A DNA stretch of 64,000 nt, taken from assembly GCA_046331565.1 (NCBI GenBank), contig JAXLQP010000002.1, positions 434,001 to 498,000 on the forward strand, in the 5' to 3' direction. Positions 56,365-64,000 of this stretch are shown here, in pieces. The notes below the pieces were generated by a model, which worked only from the letters and a program-made list of their open reading frames with translations, was not told the origin of the DNA and searched no databases. Made by a program: the position numbers and the translations under genes. The stretch's first letter is position 1. Every line of letters begins with the position of its first letter. The stretch comes from DASRDU01 sp046331565. Lineage in GTDB: Bacteria; Acidobacteriota; Blastocatellia; RBC074.

Positions 56365-57120
56365 TTACGCAGCGGCCTGAGCATCCCTGATCCAGTCGTA
56401 ACCTTTCTTTTCCAGCTCCAGCGCAAGTTCCTTGCCGCCTGATTTGACGATGCGGCCCTTGTACAGCACGTGGACGAACTGCGGTTCGATGTAATCAAGC
56501 AGCCGCTGGTAATGCGTCACCAGCACAATTGCATTGTCCTTGTTCGCCAGTTTGTTGACGCCACCGGCCACAATGCGCAGCGCGTCAATGTCCAGACCGG
56601 AATCGGTTTCATCCAGCACGGCCAGTTTCGGTTCCAGCACGGCCATTTGCAGAATCTCGTTGCGCTTCTTTTCGCCGCCTGAAAAGCCTTCGTTGACCGA
56701 GCGATTGATAAAGCTGTCGCTCATCTCAACGATCTGCATCTTCTCGCGGAGCAGATCGTCAAACTCCAGCGGGTCGAGTTCATCGCGCCCGTGATGCTTT
56801 GCGATTTCGTTGTAAGCCATCCGCAGGAAGTTCGCGTTGCTGACGCCTGGAATTTCAGTCGGATACTGAAACGCCAGAAACACGCCTTCGCGCGCGCGTT
56901 CATCAGGCGGAAGTTCGAGCAGGTTGCGGCCCTCGTAAATCACTTCACCAGCGGTGACTTCATAGGACGGATGCCCGGCCAGCACTTTCGCCAGCGTGCT
57001 TTTGCCGGAACCATTCGGCCCCATAATCGCGTGAATCTCACCGGCATTGATTGTGAGGTTCAGGCCTTTCAGAATCTCTTTGCCATCAATCGTGGCGTGT
57101 AAATTACGAATCTCAAGCAT
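56365..57120 (-). CDS. sufC: SUF complex ATPase SufC
   Basis: The protein has about 251 residues from the ATG at 57120; an upstream ATG at 57144 lies at the edge of an inverted repeat. Walker A is MGPNGSGKSTLAK, the signature is FSGGEKKRNEI, Walker B is LAVLDETDSGLD and the H-loop is VLVTHYQRLL. It is an ABC ATPase that drives the SufBCD scaffold. Confidence 0.96.
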   Translation of the reverse strand: MLEIRNLHATIDGKEILKGLNLTINAGEIHAIMGPNGSGKSTLAKVLAGHPSYEVTAGEVIYEGRNLLELPPDERAREGVFLAFQYPTEIPGVSNANFLRMAYNEIAKHHGRDELDPLEFDDLLREKMQIVEMSDSFINRSVNEGFSGGEKKRNEILQMAVLEPKLAVLDETDSGLDIDALRIVAGGVNKLANKDNAIVLVTHYQRLLDYIEPQFVHVLYKGRIVKSGGKELALELEKKGYDWIRDAQAAA

Positions 57121-57137
57121 TGCTGTTTTCTCTTTTC

Positions 57138-57288
57138 CATCCACGAAGCCACACGAAGCAGCACGAAGAAGAATCAGACAGGATTCACAGGATGAACAGG
57201 ATTACTGTACAAATAAACTTTTCCGGGCTTGTTCATCCTGTCAATCCTGTCAAAAACCTTCGTGCTTCTTCGTGCGACTTCGTGGATG
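57138..57288. repeat. Compound inverted word array (CACGAAG outside, ACAGGAT inside)
   Basis: The outer arms, CATCCACGAAGCCACACGAAG at 57138 on and CTTCGTGCGACTTCGTGGATG ending at 57288, repeat a CACGAAG word. The inner arms at about 57176-57202 and 57230-57253 repeat ACAGGAT, the same word as at 2295-2369. The array fills the sufB-sufC gap inside an operon. It could act as a processing or partial-termination site that lowers expression of distal genes. Confidence 0.8.
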
Positions 57289-57295
57289 AATTGTT

Positions 57296-58729
57296 TTATC
57301 CAACCGAGCCTTCCAGTTTCAGGCCGAGCAGCTTCGTTGCTTCAACGGCGAACTCCATCGGCAGTTCGCGGAAGACTTCCTTGCAAAAGCCGTTGATGAT
57401 CATCGAAACGGCGTCCTCGGTCGAAATGCCGCGCTGGTTGAAATAGAAAATCTGTTCCTCGCTGATCTTTGAAGTCGAAGCTTCGTGTTCGACCTTCGCT
57501 GAATTGTTGCCGACCTCAATGTACGGGAAGGTGTTTGCGCCGCACTTTGCGCCGATCAGCAGCGAATCGCACTGTGAATAGTTCCGCGCGTTTTCAGCCT
57601 TTGGCAGAATCTTCACGAGGCCGCGATAGCTGTTGTTCGAGTGACCGGCAGAGATGCCTTTCGAGATGATCCGGCTTTTCGTGTTTTTGCCGATGTGAAT
57701 CATCTTCGTGCCGGTGTCGGCCTGCTGATAATTGTTCGTCAGCGCGACCGAATAAAACTCGCCGATGGAATTGTCACCAAGCAGAATGCAGCTCGGATAC
57801 TTCCACGTAATCGCTGAACCGGTTTCGACCTGCGTCCAGGAAATCTTTGAATTGCGACCCGCGCATTTGCCACGTTTCGTAACAAAGTTGTAAATGCCGC
57901 CGCGCCCTTCCTTGTCGCCCGCGTACCAGTTCTGCACCGTCGAATACTTGATCTCAGCATCATCAAGCGCGACGAGTTCGACGACAGCGGCGTGCAACTG
58001 ATTCTTGTCGAACTTGGGCGCCGTACAGCCTTCCAGATATGAGACGTAACTGCCCTCTTCAGCCACAATCAGCGTGCGCTCGAACTGGCCGGATTCAGAG
58101 TTGTTGATGCGGAAGTAGGATGACAGTTCCATCGGACACTTCACGCCTTTCGGGATGTAACAGAATGAACCGTCAGAAAAGACTGCCGAGTTGAGCGCCG
58201 CAAAATAGTTATCGGTGTACGGCACGACTGAACCGATGTATCTGCGCACCAGTTCAGGATAGTGCTGCAACGCTTCAGAAAATGAACAGAAGATGACGCC
58301 TTCTTTGGCCAGCTTTTCCCTGAAGGTTGTCGCTACTGACACACTGTCAAAGATGGCATCAACGGCGACGTTGGCCAGCAGTTTCTGTTCGTGCAGCGGA
58401 ATGCCGAGCTTCTCAAAGGTGTCGAGCAGTTCAGGGTCAACTTCATCCAGACTCTGCTTCTTTTCCTTCGGCTTTGGCGCGGAGTAATAGATGATGTCCT
58501 GGTAATCAATCTTCGGATAATGAACGTTGGCCCATTCCGGTTCGGTCATCGTCAGCCAGTGACGATAAGCCTTCAGCCGCCATTCGAGCATCCATTCCGG
58601 CTCGTTCTTTTTGGCCGAAATCGTGCGGATGATATTTTCATCCAGACCACGCGGCACGGTTTCGGCTTCGATGGCGGTAACGAATCCGTACTTGTATTCC
58701 TGATTGGCAAGGGCTTCAATCGTACTCAT
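57296..58729 (-). CDS. sufB: SUF complex subunit SufB
   Basis: The protein has 477 residues. GLDENIIRTISAKKNEPEWML is at the N-terminus. VEHEASTSKISEEQIFYFNQRGISTEDA, the conserved C-terminal signature, follows. It is the scaffold on which the cluster is built, with SufC and SufD. GGAAAAG lies 5 nt before the ATG. Confidence 0.97.
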   Translation of the reverse strand: MSTIEALANQEYKYGFVTAIEAETVPRGLDENIIRTISAKKNEPEWMLEWRLKAYRHWLTMTEPEWANVHYPKIDYQDIIYYSAPKPKEKKQSLDEVDPELLDTFEKLGIPLHEQKLLANVAVDAIFDSVSVATTFREKLAKEGVIFCSFSEALQHYPELVRRYIGSVVPYTDNYFAALNSAVFSDGSFCYIPKGVKCPMELSSYFRINNSESGQFERTLIVAEEGSYVSYLEGCTAPKFDKNQLHAAVVELVALDDAEIKYSTVQNWYAGDKEGRGGIYNFVTKRGKCAGRNSKISWTQVETGSAITWKYPSCILLGDNSIGEFYSVALTNNYQQADTGTKMIHIGKNTKSRIISKGISAGHSNNSYRGLVKILPKAENARNYSQCDSLLIGAKCGANTFPYIEVGNNSAKVEHEASTSKISEEQIFYFNQRGISTEDAVSMIINGFCKEVFRELPMEFAVEATKLLGLKLEGSVG

Positions 58730-58821
58730 GGTTCTTTTCCTTCGACTCTTTATTGACGACGCCTGCGGTTGATACCAGACAAAAGAGTCAGGTTTGTCTT
58801 CAAAAAAAGGGCCATCAACTG

Positions 58822-59301
58822 TCAGCTCACTGAAACCGGCGCTTTCACTTTGCCGAGTCCGTTGAGCTGAACCATCTGCACATCAACGCTGCCCTGCAAC
58901 AGAGCTGAGAGCGGAATTTTGTCAAAAACGCTGTGCACAAAGTCGGTGATGCTGACCCAGACCGGACGCAGGCCGCAGTCATCGTGATGCACGCACATAT
59001 CCTGATTGCCGGTGAACTGCGCGCAGATGTCATCTCTGGATGGCACACCACCCAGCACGCGCATCACTTCGCCGATGGAAATCTCTGTGCAGGGGCGCGT
59101 CAGGCGATAACCGCCCTTCGGGCCGCGCACGCTTTCGACAATGCCGCTGCGCGAAAGCGTCCAGAGAATCTTCTCGACATAAGCAACTGACAATCCTTCG
59201 CGCTCGGCAATGTCGCGCACCATCATCGGCACGTCAGGCTCCTGCCGTGCGAGCTGCATGATGCAGCGCAATCCGTATTCTTCCTGGGCTGTAATCTTCA
59301 A
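58822..59301 (-). CDS. Rrf2-family iron-sulfur regulator of the suf operon
   Basis: The protein has 159 residues and starts at TTG, with AGAGGT upstream. Winged HTH (LSVAYVEKILWTLSRSGIVESVRGPKGGYRL) plus Cys93, Cys103 and Cys109. These are arranged as in IscR-like sensors, so it probably binds an iron-sulfur cluster. It is the first gene of the rrf2-sufBCDSU run and likely represses it when clusters are plentiful. The family logic is known; its action here is inferred. Confidence 0.92.
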   Translation of the reverse strand: MKITAQEEYGLRCIMQLARQEPDVPMMVRDIAEREGLSVAYVEKILWTLSRSGIVESVRGPKGGYRLTRPCTEISIGEVMRVLGGVPSRDDICAQFTGNQDMCVHHDDCGLRPVWVSITDFVHSVFDKIPLSALLQGSVDVQMVQLNGLGKVKAPVSVS

Positions 59302-59345
59302 AATTAATACGACCTCTCAGATTGGTAAGACGCAGTCTAGCATAA

Positions 59346-59365
59346 ACCTGATAAGTTTGTCAGGT
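59346..59365. promoter_or_regulatory. Candidate Rrf2 operator
   Basis: ACCTGATAAGTTTGTCAGGT is a near-perfect 20-bp palindrome (two asymmetric pairs), 45 nt upstream of the regulator start. A TATGCT -10-like hexamer follows on the minus strand. Position suggests autoregulation of the suf operon. Confidence 0.6.
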
Positions 59366-59384
59366 ATCCGGCGGGCTTTCTCAC

Positions 59385-59900
59385 TCACCAGTACAAAAAA
59401 TACGGAAACACCGGCAGGACTGAAAGTTCAGCTTCATAAACCAAGGTGGATTTCGGTTTGCCGCTGCCGATGATGGCGCCGAGAATTGCGCCAACCCCTG
59501 CGCCGATGGCCGCGCCTTTCAGACTGCCGCCGTAACAGTCAGTGCGACCGGCGCGATAACCGATGCTGCTGCCGGCTGTCAGACCGGCTCCGGCGGCTTC
59601 GGGAAGTGAAACGTGGCCTTTGACGAAAATCCGTTTGATCGTCAGCCGGGGAATTTCAGTGACCCGGCGATAATTTGAAACACTCAAAGTCATGTCTGTG
59701 GCCTCTTTCATCCAGCCGCTGATCGCGTTCCCGTTCCTGGTTTCGACGGTCAGTTCAACGTCAAAGGGAATTTGCCTGACGCGCTCCCAGTCACGCAGCG
59801 GAACGTGAGATTTCTGGTTTCTGATCTGTGCAGAAACAGGTGTCGCAGCGAAGATCAGCAGCAATGAAATAAGCAGCACAGCGGGAATCCTGAGCTTCAT
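59385..59900 (-). CDS. Secreted glycine-zipper protein
   Basis: The protein has 171 residues. A signal peptide (LLISLLLIFAATPVSAQ) precedes a beta-rich middle resembling an Sm-like fold (VELTVETRNGNAISGWMKEATDMTLSV). The Gly-rich membrane-type segment GAAIGAGVGAILGAIIGSG is at about 130-148. Such domains sit in the outer membrane or periplasm of many bacteria. The function is unknown. Confidence 0.75.
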   Translation of the reverse strand: MKLRIPAVLLISLLLIFAATPVSAQIRNQKSHVPLRDWERVRQIPFDVELTVETRNGNAISGWMKEATDMTLSVSNYRRVTEIPRLTIKRIFVKGHVSLPEAAGAGLTAGSSIGYRAGRTDCYGGSLKGAAIGAGVGAILGAIIGSGKPKSTLVYEAELSVLPVFPYFLYW

Positions 59901-59945
59901 AAACAGGTGCGTCCTTTCTGAACGGGTGTTGAATGGAATTACAGT

Positions 59946-60833
59946 TTAGCGGCGGGTTTCACGCGGCTGTTTACGCGCAGGGACACTTTCTGCGGGTGTC
60001 ACAGCAGTCTGTCTGGCAAGAGAGGAATTACGGGCTGCGGCGCGGAAGACCTGCGGAGTGAGTCCGGCAGATTCGCGGAAGATTTTGGTGAAGTGACTCT
60101 GGCTGTTGTAGCCGACGCGCGCACCGACTTCAGCGATTGAAAGATCGCTTTCAGCCAGCAGGCGGCGCGCTTTTTCAATCCGCAGCGAAGCGAGAAAGAC
60201 GTGCGGAGTGGTGCCGGTGATCTTCTTGAACAGGCGGGCAAAGTGAAACGCGCTCAGGTAAGCCGCCGCCGCAATTTCTGACAGGCTCAGGTCTCGTTCG
60301 CAGTTGTCGTGCATAAATTCGATGGCGCGGCGCAGACGACGGTCAACGATGCCCACGCGCGACAACTCAACCTCTTCTGAACGATGCACGTTGATGTGTG
60401 CGCGCAGTAAATAAACTGCCAGTTGGCTGATCAGCGAACCGATCACTTCACGCCATCCGGCAGCGGCTTCGGTGAGTTCGGCGCTGATTGTGCGCAGCAC
60501 TTCATTCAGTTTTTTGTCGTCGGTCACGGGAACGAGCGGCTGGCGAAAGAGCAGATGTGCGCCGGTTGGATGAAGCCTGAGCCGCGCTGCGGTTTCAAGC
60601 AGCAGTTGCGGCGCGAAACGAATAAGAAGCAGTTCATCACTGCTCGCTGATGAAAGTCTGATGGCCTGACCGGGATTGAGCAGCGTGCAGGAAGCTGCCG
60701 GTTCCGGTTGTTGTGAACCGCGCACGCAAACAAGCAGGTAGCCGGACTGAGAGGTGATTTCAATGGCCTTTCGGTTGAGCGGGCGCTGCTCAACCGAAAA
60801 GCCGGATTCGATCAGAATGCGGGGAGCTTTCAT
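59946..60833 (-). CDS. AraC-family transcriptional regulator
   Basis: The protein has 295 residues. An N-terminal cupin-like effector region (GQAIRLSSASSDELLLIRF) precedes the double HTH, with ISLSEIAAAAYLSAFHFARLFKKITGTTPHVFL and IAEVGARVGYNSQSHFTKIFRESAGLTPQVFR. The ligand is unknown. It is flanked by unrelated genes on the same strand, so no target is evident. Confidence 0.88.
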   Translation of the reverse strand: MKAPRILIESGFSVEQRPLNRKAIEITSQSGYLLVCVRGSQQPEPAASCTLLNPGQAIRLSSASSDELLLIRFAPQLLLETAARLRLHPTGAHLLFRQPLVPVTDDKKLNEVLRTISAELTEAAAGWREVIGSLISQLAVYLLRAHINVHRSEEVELSRVGIVDRRLRRAIEFMHDNCERDLSLSEIAAAAYLSAFHFARLFKKITGTTPHVFLASLRIEKARRLLAESDLSIAEVGARVGYNSQSHFTKIFRESAGLTPQVFRAAARNSSLARQTAVTPAESVPARKQPRETRR

Positions 60834-60874
60834 CGCGCCGTTGATTATGCGATGAAATGACGGGCGTGGCTACT

Positions 60875-61291
60875 TCACTTCTTGTCGTAAAGGTACAGCC
60901 CAAGCCCGAACTTGGCGGCAGCGCGGCGCAGGGCCATTGATTCGGCGTTACTCGAAGTGTCACCGTAACCTGACACTTCGTCTTCTTCAATGCCTGTGGC
61001 CTCGCGCCAGACATCGCCTTCGGCTGCCGGAATAATCAGGCGCACAGTCAGGACTGTCTGTTCGCTGATCGGAGTGACGTTTCTGACTTCGTAGCACCAG
61101 CCGGGCGCGTACCAGTCGAGCAGTTTGACCGCGTAATGCCAGGGGATATAGGTCAGCTTGTTGCCTTTAATCACCTTGTCTTTCAGAAAGCGGTCAGGGA
61201 TCGGCTTGCTGAGATCAGCAATGATTTCACGAATCGGGCGACGGTAAGTCGGCGCTTCTCTGATTTCTTTGGATTCACTGACAGGAGTCAT
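60875..61291 (-). CDS. Small Rad52-like single-strand annealing protein
   Basis: The protein has 138 residues. LTYIPWHYAVKLLDWYAPGWCYEV, then VRLIIPAAEGDVWREATGIEE, then SSNAESMALRRAAAKFGLGLYLYDKK matches the Rad52/Rad22 core domain as found in some bacteria. Such proteins anneal complementary single strands in recombination repair. Unlike most bacterial homologues it is not in a prophage. The assignment is from sequence memory and should be read as probable. Confidence 0.7.
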   Translation of the reverse strand: MTPVSESKEIREAPTYRRPIREIIADLSKPIPDRFLKDKVIKGNKLTYIPWHYAVKLLDWYAPGWCYEVRNVTPISEQTVLTVRLIIPAAEGDVWREATGIEEDEVSGYGDTSSNAESMALRRAAAKFGLGLYLYDKK

Positions 61292-61392
61292 AGTTCCGGT
61301 TCTGGTTTACTGATTGAATGTAACTGCCTGAGAAAGTTTTCTTCAGGAATTCCCGTAAGCATTCTACGGACAGCTTTGCGCTGGTGTGCAGC

Positions 61393-61446
61393 AAAAGCGA
61401 AAGCGGCGAATCAGAAACGCTTTGCTGACTCGCCGCTTTCGCTTTT
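61393..61446. terminator. Long terminator downstream of ftsH
   Basis: A 17-bp perfect stem, AAAAGCGAAAGCGGCGA (61393-61409) with its complement at 61430-61446. T runs on both strands (TTTTTGTTTTT on the plus strand). It lies 16 nt after the ftsH stop. Confidence 0.8.
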
Positions 61447-61461
61447 TGTTTTTCCTGACCG

Positions 61462-63378
<1,917 letters not shown>

Positions 63379-63574
63379 TGTCGTGTACCTCCGTTAAAAA
63401 CAACCGCCGAGCATTCTACCCCAATTTCTGGAACTTCGCTTGGGTTTTTCCTCACAACCCCGTCACAAGTGCGGGAAAAAATCGTGAAAAAGCCTGAACG
63501 TCGGCCCTTCCTGACCGGTTTCAGATTTATTAGCCGAGGGGTCTGAGACAGCCTCCGGCTGACTGAATGAAAAC

Positions 63575-64000
63575 TTATTCCCACGCATTTGTCAGTTCCC
63601 CGCCGGGGCTTTGCCAGTGCGGAGTCCAGGCCAGTGCCACTAACCGGACAGTGATGTCTTTCTTTTTGGGTTTGATCTGCACGCGGTCAAAAACTTCGGT
63701 GGCCGGATCGTTCCGGGATTTGAGCGCCTCGGTTTCGGCCTGTAATTCGGCTTCCAGTTCCTGAAGCTGCTGCGTACAAACCTCGACATTTTCGGCGGCG
63801 CGGTCAATGTCTGACGACTGGCCGCGCTGGCGACTGTATTTGCGCGCGGCTGACGTGGCTTTGCTGACGTTGGCCACACTGGTCATCTTGCGGCCAAAGA
63901 GCGCGCTCATCCCAAACTGCGCGATGGCCGAACCGACCGACAGCAGCGTGTCCATTTTGGCGCTCTGGGCCTGTTCGGTTTCGCGTTCAACCGTTTGTTC
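63575..64000 (-). CDS. C-terminus of a probable HerA-like ATPase (5' end outside window)
   Basis: About 141 residues are visible, open to the window edge. A coiled coil (about 75 residues, rich in Glu/Gln: VCTQQLQELEAELQAETEAL) precedes RVQIKPKKKDITVRLVALAWTPHW. This ending is typical of large DUF87/HerA-type ATP-binding proteins. The ATPase domains themselves are not in the window, so the call rests on the tail only. Confidence 0.55.
   Translation of the reverse strand, partial: EQTVERETEQAQSAKMDTLLSVGSAIAQFGMSALFGRKMTSVANVSKATSAARKYSRQRGQSSDIDRAAENVEVCTQQLQELEAELQAETEALKSRNDPATEVFDRVQIKPKKKDITVRLVALAWTPHWQSPGGELTNAWE

Overview
The window looks like an ordinary chromosome segment of an acidobacterium, probably of the Blastocatellia type, interrupted by one integrated element. 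The assignment rests on a VWFA-type secreted protein of the acidobacterial family, two large Oar-like TonB-dependent receptors, a secreted tricorn protease homologue, a bacterial alpha-2-macroglobulin, and moderately high GC content judged by eye. It is inference from gene content; no rRNA is present.

Layout. 1-9 kb (minus strand): a cobalamin riboswitch with its own terminator in front of a BtuF-like lipoprotein (cut by the window edge), then a VWFA protein overlapping a receptor that has almost no plug domain, then a full-length TonB-dependent receptor. 9-16.6 kb (plus): crotonase-family enzyme, secreted alkyl-sulfatase-like MBL hydrolase, tricorn-like protease, Sua5/TsaC and an isochorismatase-like hydrolase. 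16.6-21.2 kb: a small minus-strand transcription unit, a SirB1-like protein, ribosomal protein S20, a GT2 glycosyltransferase and an SbcD/Mre11-like nuclease, followed by about 1 kb of structured non-coding DNA. 22-30 kb (plus): ketoacyl synthase, methyltransferase, pyrE, truA and the classic envelope/isoprenoid run uppS-cdsA-dxr-rseP. 30-39.3 kb: an APC amino-acid permease, then convergently an ARPP-1-domain protein and a 1990-residue alpha-2-macroglobulin with unusual inserted repeats.

39.7-52.7 kb is a 13-kb integrative element. It is inserted in the 3' end of a tRNA-Asn gene and bounded by 49-bp direct repeats. It carries an integrase, an excisionase-like protein, an SF3 helicase of the P4/D5 type without a primase domain, an ArdC-like antirestriction/zincin protein, a small HNH protein, a Cro/CI-type regulator, UmuD and UmuC homologues, a hybrid histidine kinase whose ribosome-binding site is a run of ten G, and an AT-rich gene of unknown function. 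No capsid or conjugation genes are visible.

53-59.4 kb (minus) is a complete SUF iron-sulfur cluster operon led by an Rrf2 regulator: rrf2-sufB-sufC-sufD-sufS-sufU. 59.4-64 kb (minus): a glycine-zipper secreted protein, an AraC regulator, a small Rad52-like annealing protein, FtsH, and the C-terminus of what is probably a HerA-like ATPase.

Scattered through the intergenic DNA are long inverted repeats whose arms are built from degenerate tandem copies of a short word. The word differs at each locus. They are the most conspicuous structure that the gene list does not explain.
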